Source: Flavobacterium segetis
GTDB taxonomy: Bacteria; Bacteroidota; Bacteroidia; Flavobacteriales; Flavobacteriaceae
Reading direction: 5' to 3'
DNA: 64,000 nucleotides
Assembly: GCF_900129575.1 (NCBI RefSeq)
Contig: NZ_FQWE01000005.1
Span: forward strand, 301,243-365,242
Below, piece after piece: positions 48,188-56,506 of this stretch. Both the position numbers and the translations under genes were made by a program. Position 1 is the stretch's first letter; each line of letters begins with the position of its first letter. The notes under the pieces are model-generated. The model was not told where the DNA came from and ran no database searches. It was given only the letters and a program-made list of their open reading frames with translations.

Positions 48188-48195
48188 CAAAAGTA
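48188..48195 (-). promoter_or_regulatory. putative -7 element for PIG-L operon
   Basis: Minus-strand TACTTTTG matches the consensus and gives a leader of roughly 20 nt before ATG 48160. No clear TTG lies at -33. Confidence 0.45.
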
Positions 48196-48254
48196 AGAAT
48201 TAAATATTTTTTTATAAAATCTTTTTCATATTCTTTGATAGAAATTTAGATATA

Positions 48255-48296
48255 ACAAAAAAGAGAGAGATCGCTTAAAATTTGCTTTCTCTCCCT
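48255..48296 (-). terminator. terminator after the His-rich secreted protein gene
   Basis: On the minus strand GGGAGAGAAAGC pairs with GCGATCTCTCTC around a short A/T loop, followed by a T tract. It lies downstream of the 48330 stop and protects the PIG-L operon from read-through. Confidence 0.65.
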
Positions 48297-48329
48297 TATC
48301 AATAATTCACTATTCACTATTTATGAACA

Positions 48330-48821
48330 TTAGTCATGATTGTGTTTGTCTTTTACGTAATGGTGTTTTTCTTTATTTTTCTTGCGATCGTGATCTCTAT
48401 GATCATCATGATTATCAAAATGATTATTGTTGGAATAAACCTTTCTTTTATTGTAATGGTGTTTGTTACCCTTGTATCCCTTATAATATTTTACTTTATG
48501 ACTTTTAAAATTACTATATGGTCTTGAGCCATGATAATTATTCAAAACTACTTTGTATCCCGAATATAAATCATAATTTCTATATTGGTTTGGTAGATTA
48601 CGTGAACGCAACCATCGGCCGTTTCCGTAATAAATAAATTGTGATTGTCTTACGTCATAATAGGTTTCAACATCCGGTAAATAGTAATACTCTGTTGCTT
48701 GTTGATTATTAGGAGCCCATTTAGGTTGTGAACCAATATTGACATTAACTGACACTTGGGCATGAGCGAGAACTGCTAAAAAAAGAGTTCCGGTGATAAA
48801 TAATAATTTTGAAGCTTTCAT
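48330..48821 (-). CDS. secreted protein with His/Lys/Asn-rich tail
   Basis: A 163-residue protein with a signal peptide ending VLAHAQ (residue 22). The central part (EYYYLPDVETYYDVRQSQFIY) is Tyr-rich and resembles small secreted flavobacterial proteins of unknown function. From about residue 105 the tail is dominated by His, Lys, Asn and Asp, for example NHFDNHDDHRDHDRKK, which could bind divalent metals. No catalytic motif is seen. Confidence 0.75.
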   Translation of the reverse strand: MKASKLLFITGTLFLAVLAHAQVSVNVNIGSQPKWAPNNQQATEYYYLPDVETYYDVRQSQFIYYGNGRWLRSRNLPNQYRNYDLYSGYKVVLNNYHGSRPYSNFKSHKVKYYKGYKGNKHHYNKRKVYSNNNHFDNHDDHRDHDRKKNKEKHHYVKDKHNHD

Positions 48822-49000
48822 AATCTTGGCTTTTTATATCAATTAATAATTCTAAAATAATTGTTTATTAAACATTTTATAGAGCAAGCCAAAATTTATG
48901 CCATGATTACAATTTAAGTTTATGTAATGCGTGATTTTTATAGTGCTTATTTACTTTTTTAACGTTAGGCATTGAATGCCAGCTCTTTTACTTATAAAAA

Positions 49001-49024
49001 AAAGAGCAAAATTAATTGCTCTTT
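49001..49024 (-). terminator. terminator after the 105-residue protein gene
   Basis: AAAGAGCAA (49001-49009) and TTGCTCTTT (49016-49024) form a 9-bp stem with AATTAA loop. On the minus strand a T tract follows, 25 nt after the 49049 stop. Confidence 0.75.
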
Positions 49025-49048
49025 CTTTAAATTTTCTTTTATGATTTT

Positions 49049-49366
49049 TTAAAGCAATAAAATCAATAAAAGGATAATAATAATGATTGCTCCCACTGAT
49101 AAATAAACGCCATTTCCAGAAGACTTTAATTCTTTTTTAATAGTCCGAACTTCTTTACGCAATTCCCTTTTTTCCACTGAACTTAATTCAGATTTGTCCA
49201 TTGCTTTAATTTCGTCGAGTCTATTCAACATAACTTTAACCTCTGCCGGTACTTCTTTAGCCGGATTCGATACTGCTGTTGGATTTTTTTCGGCCGCAAA
49301 AAGTTGATTTGGAACGATGGTTAAGGACATTAGCATTACCATTAAGTAAAAAGTGATTTTTTTCAT
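49049..49366 (-). CDS. small membrane-anchored envelope protein
   Basis: A 105-residue protein with a cleavable signal ending LFAAE (residue 25), a charged helical region (MLNRLDEIKAMDKSELSSVEKRELRKEVRTIKKEL) split here into two amphipathic stretches, and a C-terminal hydrophobic helix (VGAIIIIILLLILLL) that ends the protein. Such tail-anchored small proteins are common in flavobacteria; function unknown. Confidence 0.75.
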   Translation of the reverse strand: MKKITFYLMVMLMSLTIVPNQLFAAEKNPTAVSNPAKEVPAEVKVMLNRLDEIKAMDKSELSSVEKRELRKEVRTIKKELKSSGNGVYLSVGAIIIIILLLILLL

Positions 49367-49482
49367 TTGTTAAGATTATTTTGTTAGTAAATTAAATTTA
49401 AAAGTATAATAATTTTTTTTACCAGAGTTATTCAATTTAGTTAAAATATTATATAATTAACAGCGTAATTAAATACTGCTAA

Positions 49483-51333
49483 TTACTTGTATATTACGGT
49501 TCGAGGTTTTGCTAATTCGAAATCTTGGAAACCAAAATCAGTGGTCTCGAATGAATTTGTTTTAAAAACATTGCTCCCTTCTCTCGGAATTGTTGGAAAA
49601 TAGGAAAGTGAAATTTGAAAAGAACTGAAAACTAAGTAATCATTACTTATTATTAATCCAATACCAATTTTAGAATAGGCTGTACTCTTTAGCAATCCCT
49701 TTTCAGGATTCCCTAACATTGCAACTGAGTAATTAAAATAGGGATTTAAACGAAATCCCCATAAATCCCAGGGCGAATAGAATTGAGTTTGAGTAGTAAT
49801 CATTGCTTTTTTAGTTCCATATTCAGCAATTCTAAAGCCTCGCAGTCCGTAGTTGTCATTTATAGAAAGCTGATCTCCTATGGCATTTGCTCGATTTAAG
49901 CCAATTATTAATTGTGGTTTTATAAATTGACGAACTTTCCATTTACCCATTGTTAATAAGGTTGTGAAATAGTTTGCTTGAAATGAAAATGACGTTTGTT
50001 TCGTTGTAGATTTTTCGAAAAAAGTTCCAAGTTCAAAATTTGCACTTAAAAAACCCCATTTATAAAAATTTCCGAAGGCTGCTTGAGCGCCCAAATACAA
50101 TCTTTCCTTATTGTTTTTATATTGGTATCCACCAGTAAGACCAAATATTTTGCCAATGGGGACATCCTCAATAATACCATTTTGAAAGATGTATCGATCT
50201 CTTATAAATTTTCTAGATGAAATTCCGATTCCTAAAAAAGCCATATTTTCATTAGAATAAAAATCATCAGTATCATATTTAAATACTGGACTTTCTAAAT
50301 AATTTATGTGCAAAAATCGTACTGAAGTGATCAAATTTGTGGTTCGTTCGCGCTCCGTATTTCCTTTAAAAATACTGAAAGACCGTGCCGCCCAAAAATC
50401 TTTTGTGTTGTACTTAAAATTTTGATTAGCAAAAACTAAATTGGCATCTGGTAAGGTGTCTTTTCTAAATTGCTGATCGAAGTAAATACCACCAGCCCAT
50501 TTTGTTACTGGAGAATAAAAAGGACGACTGATGTCAATACTTTTCCCATAATATTTATCTAAATCAATCAAGTAACTCACTTTAGTGCTTATGAAAGTGT
50601 TCTTAAAATTTGGGACTGTGTAAGCTACATTATATGCAGTATTTCCATCACTAAATCTGTTATTGAACTGATTTTCGAATTGATGACCAGAACCTAAAAT
50701 ATTTCGCTCTGTGACATTAAATTTTATTCTAGAAGTAGAAATTGATCCTTTTGGAATTAAACTCCAAGAATCTAAAACTCGAATTTCAATATCAATAGAA
50801 TCACCACTGGTTCTTATAATTTGTGGCGTAAATTCAACTCGATTTATAAATCGCTGAGTTCTTATTAAACGTTCTGATTCTTTGACCAGCAATGAATCGA
50901 AAGGTTTGTTTTTTTTAATTAATAACAAATTTCTTATTGTCAGATTATTTGTTTTTACGTGAATTTTATTACCTGCCCTTTCTGCCCAATTTTTAGGTTT
51001 TCTTGTAGTATCTACCTCAGAATATCCAAATGGGTCCAGAGTAACGATATTTATATTTCGAATTATTTTTCCTTCAAATTTATAGTATTTTTTTTGAACG
51101 TCTTTGAGTGTTTTTTTATTTAAAGCCGGTGATCTAAATATAAGCTTGTGTGCTAAGCGTGTAAACTTATTTTTTTTAGAATAATTTTTAAGGTCTTTAT
51201 AGACTTCGGAAGTGTCTTTCTTTACAGTTGTTTGCTGGGCGTATACAACCTGAGTACAACTAAAAAATAATATTAAAAGCAGAAAAAAAGATTTTTTTTG
51301 CATTCGTTTTAAATCAAACATGTAAAAGATCAA
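49483..51333 (-). CDS. outer-membrane beta-barrel protein with N-terminal POTRA-like region
   Basis: A 616-residue protein with a signal peptide (FFLLLILFFSCTQVVYAQ) ending near residue 33. The N-terminal part to about 210 includes FEGKIIRNINIVTLDPFGY and two strand-helix units like POTRA domains (LLLIKKNKPFDSLLVKESERLIRTQ, EIRVLDSWSLIPKGS). The rest alternates short strands and aromatic residues and resembles a BamA/TamA-type or surface-antigen barrel. Start may be residue 1, 5 or 11. Its client or ligand is unknown. Confidence 0.75.
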   Translation of the reverse strand: MIFYMFDLKRMQKKSFFLLLILFFSCTQVVYAQQTTVKKDTSEVYKDLKNYSKKNKFTRLAHKLIFRSPALNKKTLKDVQKKYYKFEGKIIRNINIVTLDPFGYSEVDTTRKPKNWAERAGNKIHVKTNNLTIRNLLLIKKNKPFDSLLVKESERLIRTQRFINRVEFTPQIIRTSGDSIDIEIRVLDSWSLIPKGSISTSRIKFNVTERNILGSGHQFENQFNNRFSDGNTAYNVAYTVPNFKNTFISTKVSYLIDLDKYYGKSIDISRPFYSPVTKWAGGIYFDQQFRKDTLPDANLVFANQNFKYNTKDFWAARSFSIFKGNTERERTTNLITSVRFLHINYLESPVFKYDTDDFYSNENMAFLGIGISSRKFIRDRYIFQNGIIEDVPIGKIFGLTGGYQYKNNKERLYLGAQAAFGNFYKWGFLSANFELGTFFEKSTTKQTSFSFQANYFTTLLTMGKWKVRQFIKPQLIIGLNRANAIGDQLSINDNYGLRGFRIAEYGTKKAMITTQTQFYSPWDLWGFRLNPYFNYSVAMLGNPEKGLLKSTAYSKIGIGLIISNDYLVFSSFQISLSYFPTIPREGSNVFKTNSFETTDFGFQDFELAKPRTVIYK

Positions 51334-51397
51334 ATAATAGTAATTTAATAATTGAAAGCAATGTAATCATTTCAGTAAGACGATTATAATTCGATCC

Positions 51398-52594
51398 TTA
51401 ATTGTTTTTTAAATCGATATTTTCAGTTGTTGTTTCAGTAAAAACAGGTGCAATAGCAGCCGTTTGAACTATCACTTTATGATTGGGTTCTTCAGAGTCA
51501 AATAGTGGTAGTTTAATTTTTCGCCATGTATAGGTTTTTGGTAAGTCGTCTCCCATTAAATATCCCCATGGTTTTAACGGTTCTATCCTATCAAAAATAA
51601 CCTTCATTATAGCCAAAATAGGAAGCGCTAAAAACATACCCGAAATTCCTGCTATTGCGCCACCTATAATAATTCCAACAATAGATATCAAAGCATTAAT
51701 TTCTACTTTTGAACTAACAATAAGTGGTACAACTATATTATTATCAATTAATTGAACGATTATAGTAATAACGATAACACCTATTATTATCGATAAGTCA
51801 GGAGACCCAGTTAATGTAGCAACAATACTTAAAAATCCAGCAAATAATATTCCTATATAAGGAATTAAATTTAAAATTCCTGTCACCACTCCTAATAGGA
51901 TCGCATATTTAACTCCAATAATCATAAAACCGATGGTAGTCATGGCTGAGATAAGTATTAATTCGATAATTAATCCAACGATATAACTATTTATTGCCAC
52001 TCGAATGTGCGTTAAAATATCTTTTAGTTGTTCATGATTTTTTCTATCTACTAACTTAGACAAAAAAAGTAAAAAATGTGTTCGATACAATAAAATTAAA
52101 AAGGTATAAATGGGAATAAGAGTCAAATTCATTATTGTGTCTGTGAATGACATCAATGTAGTTCCAATAATTTCCTTACCTTTTTCAACTGAGTCTGCGG
52201 CGGCAGTATCAATGTATTGCTTCTGCTCTCTTGAGCTTAAGTGAAAATTGTCTCTTACATAACCTTGAATATTATTGAGATGAATAGTAATATTGCGTTC
52301 TATTTTATCAAAATCATTAACAAAATCACTGATTTGGAAAGAAAGAAAAACAAATAGACCAATAAACACAAGTACAAATAAAATTACAGCTGTCATTACC
52401 GCTAGTACATGAGGAAATCGAAGTTTAGACTTTAAAAATTGTACAACTGGAAATAGCAATATTGCAAATAAAAAAGACATCATAACAGGAATTAAAATGT
52501 CTTGTCCTGCGTAAAATATAAAGCTAAAAGCGATTAGGCCTACTAATATTAGAGTCGTTTTAGCGTAAAACGGAAATTTTATAATGTCGTTCAT
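51398..52594 (-). CDS. AI-2E family transporter
   Basis: A 398-residue membrane protein of the AI-2E/PerM/TqsA family with about eight helices. The first pair is at residues 10-60, a soluble segment at about 90-150, and the rest follow with LLGVVTGILNLIPYIG and VVPLIVSSKVEINALISIVGIIIGG, both family signatures. Family members export varied substrates or sodium; the name does not prove quorum-signal transport. Confidence 0.88.
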   Translation of the reverse strand: MNDIIKFPFYAKTTLILVGLIAFSFIFYAGQDILIPVMMSFLFAILLFPVVQFLKSKLRFPHVLAVMTAVILFVLVFIGLFVFLSFQISDFVNDFDKIERNITIHLNNIQGYVRDNFHLSSREQKQYIDTAAADSVEKGKEIIGTTLMSFTDTIMNLTLIPIYTFLILLYRTHFLLFLSKLVDRKNHEQLKDILTHIRVAINSYIVGLIIELILISAMTTIGFMIIGVKYAILLGVVTGILNLIPYIGILFAGFLSIVATLTGSPDLSIIIGVIVITIIVQLIDNNIVVPLIVSSKVEINALISIVGIIIGGAIAGISGMFLALPILAIMKVIFDRIEPLKPWGYLMGDDLPKTYTWRKIKLPLFDSEEPNHKVIVQTAAIAPVFTETTTENIDLKNN

Positions 52595-52885
52595 AAACTA
52601 AGATGTAAAACAATAGTTATATACAATTTAAGTTGGATTTTAATTTGCAAATATGATTTATTTTTCATAAAAACCTATTACAGATTTTCGATCAAACTTT
52701 ATATAATTTTTTTAATATTTTTTAAATTCCTAGGAACTATTTTTTTCTACTCATAAAAGTTTAGCTAAAAATAACTTAGTACCTCATATACATGTAAACT
52801 TTTGCTTTGTAAGTTTAACATTTGGTTAAAATTAATTGATTCTGTTTTTTAATTTGAGGCAACTTCGTAACTTAATCTTGAGCAA
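52595..52885. other. intergenic region, no gene seen
   Basis: A 291-nt A/T-rich spacer between two minus-strand genes. It contains an 8-bp palindrome TACATGTA at 52788-52795 and no convincing reading frame or terminator. Confidence 0.4.
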
Positions 52886-53419
52886 TTATTCGATGTACTC
52901 GTCTTCAAAACCATCTTTTAAAATCGAAATGCCTTTTTGTAAAAGTAAATTATTTGGGTAGATAATTTGCTCTCCTTGCTTCGTTTTAAGCACAACATGA
53001 AATGCTGCAATATCTTCAATTTCGGCGCTGATTGGAAAATCTTTATCATGAATTTTAATTACATCTCCAATTTTGAACGGAAAAGAAAAAAATAAAATAA
53101 TTCCCGAAGTAATATTACTTAATATAGACCATTGAGCAATCAAGGCTACTCCCAGTAAAGTGGTTATAGACGAAAAAGCAAGTATAATATCTTTTGTTTG
53201 GACACCCCAAACTATAATTAAAGCTAGAACGGCTAATATGTAAAGAAAAAGATGAATATACTTTATCACTAGAGCACTTCTTCGTTCCAGTGTATGACTA
53301 GATTTCGCATAGCGCACCACTATTTTAGCGGTAGCGTACCTAAAAATAATTAAAAGAGTTATTACAAAGCCAGAGGCTATTAATTCCTTTGTGTATTCTT
53401 GTAATGTAACAATGGCCAT
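52886..53419 (-). CDS. short MscS-like mechanosensitive channel protein
   Basis: A 177-residue member of the MscS family: three membrane helices (about 10-30, 48-66, 70-100) and the beta domain containing GDVIKIHDKDFPISAEIEDIAAFHVVLKTKQ split over residues 117-150 and IIYPNNLLLQKG. It lacks the large C-terminal alpha/beta domain of E. coli MscS (286 residues). It starts 10 nt after maf. Confidence 0.85.
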   Translation of the reverse strand: MAIVTLQEYTKELIASGFVITLLIIFRYATAKIVVRYAKSSHTLERRSALVIKYIHLFLYILAVLALIIVWGVQTKDIILAFSSITTLLGVALIAQWSILSNITSGIILFFSFPFKIGDVIKIHDKDFPISAEIEDIAAFHVVLKTKQGEQIIYPNNLLLQKGISILKDGFEDEYIE

Positions 53420-53429
53420 AAATTTAGGA

Positions 53430-54011
53430 TTATAATTTACTTAAATATTCATAAACCTTGTCAGTAGGCATTCCCATAACGTTGGCATAAGAACCTTCAA
53501 TTTTTGAAACTCCAATGAGTCCAATCCAGTCTTGAATTCCGTACGCACCTGCTTTATCGTAAGGTTTGAATTTTTCTAAATAATAGTTAATTGCTTCGTC
53601 ACTTAATTTATTAAATGTCACTCTACTTATTTCAGTTATGACCTCTGATTTTTCTTGCGATTTAAAACAAATGGAGGTGATCACTTCATGAGTAGCATCG
53701 GATAAAGATTTTAAGATTTCAAATGCTTCTTTTTGATCTTTTGGTTTACCCAAAGCTTTGTTTTTATGCCAAACAATAGTATCACTAGTTATTAAAATTT
53801 CATTCGATAACAATTCTCCTTCGAATGCAGTGCCTTTTAACATAGCTAGGTAAATTGTGATTTCTTGAGCTTTTAAACTAGAAGGATAAATTTCTTCAAT
53901 TTCTTTTAACCGTATTTCAAAATCTAAGTCAAGATCTTTAAAAAATTGTTGTCGTCTTGGCGAACCAGAAGCAAGAATTAAATGGTATTTTTTTAATTGA
54001 TTTTTAAGCAT
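53430..54011 (-). CDS. maf: Maf family nucleotide pyrophosphatase
   Basis: A 193-residue house-cleaning enzyme that hydrolyses non-canonical or modified nucleoside triphosphates such as dTTP/UTP derivatives. The signature ILASGSPRRQQFFKDL is at residues 13-28, and ITSDTIVWHKNKALGKPKD holds the catalytic Asp and Lys. It overlaps the upstream prenyltransferase gene by 8 nt. Confidence 0.95.
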   Translation of the reverse strand: MLKNQLKKYHLILASGSPRRQQFFKDLDLDFEIRLKEIEEIYPSSLKAQEITIYLAMLKGTAFEGELLSNEILITSDTIVWHKNKALGKPKDQKEAFEILKSLSDATHEVITSICFKSQEKSEVITEISRVTFNKLSDEAINYYLEKFKPYDKAGAYGIQDWIGLIGVSKIEGSYANVMGMPTDKVYEYLSKL

Positions 54012-54924
54012 TGTATTTTATATTAAAACTAATTAGTACGACAGATAGTATTCCGAAAAATAAAATCCACTTTAAGAGTAAACTGAGAAATTGAAAATCT
54101 TTTTTAGACTCAGCATTCCAAATTTTCATTATGAAAATCAGTAAAGGTGCAGCAACAAAAAGAAATAAATAGATTGTAACAAATAATAAGTTAATTAGGT
54201 ATTGATTGATATAAAATAAAAGGAGGACTAAAGGTAAAAAGCTAAATCCAAATATAATCTTTACAGCTATTTTTTTACCAAAATAAATCGGAAAGGTATT
54301 CATTCCTTCAATTTTATCACCTTCAAAATCTTCAAAATCTTTTATAATTTCCCGAAATAAGTTTATTATAAAAGCAAAAATAGCGTAATCAATTAATATT
54401 GAAAAAAGCACGCCCATTTGTTGCTGGTTTTCTACAAAAGTGACAGGATATAAATCAAAAATTCCAATAATTATTACACTAAATGCTAATAAAAAAGCAA
54501 CAACAATATTACCAATTAGCAACATTTGCTTCAAGCTCGTTGCATATAAATACAGTGTTGCTGCAATTAAAATAAAGATAGCGGCAAAGAGGGGTTTTTG
54601 AATTACATTAGCCAAGTAAAATCCAATTCCAACACCGCAAGATGTAAGTATAAGATAGATGTTATACGCTTGTTTTTCAGAAATACTGTTACCTACAACT
54701 ACTTTTTTTGGATAATTTATTGCGTCAGTATCTTGATCAAAAATATTATTGATAACGTAACCACCAGCAGCAATCAAAACGGTAGATAAAACCAATATAA
54801 CATATTGAAAATCTGTCAAGGCCAGCGTAATGTTTTGATATTTAAAAAATCCATATCTAAAGATAATTTGCATAAAAACAAGTAGCAGTAAGTTTTGATA
54901 TCTAATTAATTTTAAAAAATTCAT
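54004..54924 (-). CDS. UbiA-type prenyltransferase (geranylgeranylglycerol-phosphate geranylgeranyltransferase-like)
   Basis: A 306-residue membrane enzyme with about eight to nine helices. The first Asp-rich motif is NNIFDQDTDAINYPKK (residues 61-76), and the second is KDFEDFEGDKIEGMNTFP, both binding prenyl diphosphate through magnesium. Flavobacterial members of this position are usually annotated as geranylgeranylglycerol-phosphate synthases, but the prenyl acceptor is not decided by sequence. Confidence 0.85.
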   Translation of the reverse strand: MNFLKLIRYQNLLLLVFMQIIFRYGFFKYQNITLALTDFQYVILVLSTVLIAAGGYVINNIFDQDTDAINYPKKVVVGNSISEKQAYNIYLILTSCGVGIGFYLANVIQKPLFAAIFILIAATLYLYATSLKQMLLIGNIVVAFLLAFSVIIIGIFDLYPVTFVENQQQMGVLFSILIDYAIFAFIINLFREIIKDFEDFEGDKIEGMNTFPIYFGKKIAVKIIFGFSFLPLVLLLFYINQYLINLLFVTIYLFLFVAAPLLIFIMKIWNAESKKDFQFLSLLLKWILFFGILSVVLISFNIKYNA

Positions 54925-55023
54925 TTTATACGTTCAGTGATCAATGATTAGCGTACAGTTGTAATTATTGAATTATACTTTTTTAAATCTTATCTCAAAA
55001 ACATAGGACATTCAATCAGTAAT

Positions 55024-55551
55024 TTAATCATGTTTTCCATCAAAATGAGCCATCCATTTCCCTTGCGTTTTCATGACTTGTTCAATCACATCTCGAGCCG
55101 CACCTTTTCCACCATTTTTGTGTGAAATGTAAGTTGCTATCGCTTTGATTTCAGGACTTGCATCTTGCGGGCAGGTTGGCAAACCAACTAATTTCATTAC
55201 ATGATAATCAGGAATATCATCCCCCATATACAAAACTTGGTTAGAATTAATGCTGTATACATCGGTATATTCATCAAATGTTTCCACTTTGTCTGAAGTT
55301 CCTAAGTAAATATCAGTTATACCAAGATTTCGCAAGCGAATACGAACGCCTTCATTACTTCCGCCAGAAATAATACAAACATTGTAACCACTTTCAACAG
55401 CAGCCTTCATTGCATAGCCATCACGAATATTCATTGTTCGCAGCATTTCCCCTTCATTGGTTACAAAAACGGAACTATCAGTAAGAACACCATCGACATC
55501 AAAAATGAATGTAGTGATTTCATTCATTATTTCCTTATAACTTTTTCCCAT
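55024..55551 (-). CDS. KdsC-like HAD phosphatase
   Basis: A 175-residue HAD hydrolase of the 3-deoxy-D-manno-octulosonate 8-phosphate phosphatase group, which would supply Kdo for lipopolysaccharide. Motif I FDVDGVLTD (residues 17-25), motif II IISGG and motif III GDDIPDYHVMK are intact; there is no cap domain, so a tetramer is expected. The start overlaps the DUF2520 gene by 17 nt. No other kds gene is present. Confidence 0.87.
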   Translation of the reverse strand: MGKSYKEIMNEITTFIFDVDGVLTDSSVFVTNEGEMLRTMNIRDGYAMKAAVESGYNVCIISGGSNEGVRIRLRNLGITDIYLGTSDKVETFDEYTDVYSINSNQVLYMGDDIPDYHVMKLVGLPTCPQDASPEIKAIATYISHKNGGKGAARDVIEQVMKTQGKWMAHFDGKHD

Positions 55552-56308
55552 TATCTTGTATTGCTTGTGTTAATATTTTATAGATTTCAAGATGATTTTC
55601 ATCTTTTAAAAAAGCTTCATGAGATTCTATGGTTACGCTATCACACCTTTTCGCGGGACCAGTTTGTGCCTCAAGCGGCGAAAGTACCATAATTTTCTGT
55701 GCTGTTTCAGTAATTAATGGTTTTAATATCTCAAAAGGAACTTGATGTTGCTCACAAATTTCATTCCCTATTTGGTACAAATAATTGGTAAAATTATTTA
55801 CAAATACAGCTGCCACATGCAAGGCTTTCCGTTGGTTTGAATTAATCGCAAAAACCGAATTTGAGATAGATTTTGCCACTCGATTCAGTATTTGATAATC
55901 CGTAGCATTTTCGCTTTCGAGACAAATGGGAACAAGTCTGAAATCGACACCTCTGTTTTTGGAAAAGGTTTGCAATGGATAGAAAACTCCTCTTCTGTTG
56001 CTATCATTCAATTCATCAATAGGAAAACTTCCAGATGTATGCACGACTAAACGGTTTTTAAAAGTCAGATTTTCAGTAACTTCTAAAATCGAATTATCAG
56101 AAACTGCTATGATATACAAATCAGCGTCAAGTAATTCATCATACTCATTTATGACTTTAGTGGAATCAATTAAGTGCCATAATTTTTCTTTTTTACGTGA
56201 AAAGACTTGAATTAAATCAACAGTATTTTCCTGTTTCTGCGCATTTCTGAATGCAACTATTAAGTGTTGCGCTACACTTCCTGAACCTATAATAACGACT
56301 TTGATCAT
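55535..56308 (-). CDS. Rossmann-fold and DUF2520 domain protein
   Basis: A 257-residue oxidoreductase-like protein. An N-terminal Rossmann motif GSGSVAQHL (residues 8-16) precedes a DUF2520 C-terminal domain with RKALHVAAVFVNNFTNYLY and GPAKRCDSVTIESH. The fold resembles ProC and 6-phosphogluconate-type dehydrogenases; the reaction is not known. It begins the minus-strand group continuing into the KdsC-like gene. Confidence 0.87.
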   Translation of the reverse strand: MIKVVIIGSGSVAQHLIVAFRNAQKQENTVDLIQVFSRKKEKLWHLIDSTKVINEYDELLDADLYIIAVSDNSILEVTENLTFKNRLVVHTSGSFPIDELNDSNRRGVFYPLQTFSKNRGVDFRLVPICLESENATDYQILNRVAKSISNSVFAINSNQRKALHVAAVFVNNFTNYLYQIGNEICEQHQVPFEILKPLITETAQKIMVLSPLEAQTGPAKRCDSVTIESHEAFLKDENHLEIYKILTQAIQDNGKKL

Positions 56309-56312
56309 GAGA

Positions 56313-56320
56313 CAAAATTA
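56313..56320 (-). promoter_or_regulatory. -7 element abutting DUF2520 gene start (possible leaderless mRNA)
   Basis: Minus-strand TAATTTTG ends 4 nt before ATG 56308. The same 4-nt geometry is seen at the VF530-family gene. No clear -33 TTG. Confidence 0.45.
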
Positions 56321-56468
56321 GCAAAAAAATAATTAGTTATTAGTTAAGAAATTTGTCTTTTTTACGTCGTAATTTCTCTAAAAATTAGGGTTTTGTGACC
56401 TCATTTTTGGCTGAAATATTTTGGATATAATTAACAACTGTCTGAATATGGTAATCAACATTTTTAAG

Positions 56469-56476
56469 TACTTTTG
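56469..56476 (+). promoter_or_regulatory. -7 element for ccsBA
   Basis: TACTTTTG matches the consensus 30 nt before ATG 56507. The expected -33 position lacks a perfect TTG. Confidence 0.5.
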
Positions 56477-56506
56477 TGCACTTAAACAAAGCAAAATACC
56501 ACTAAG

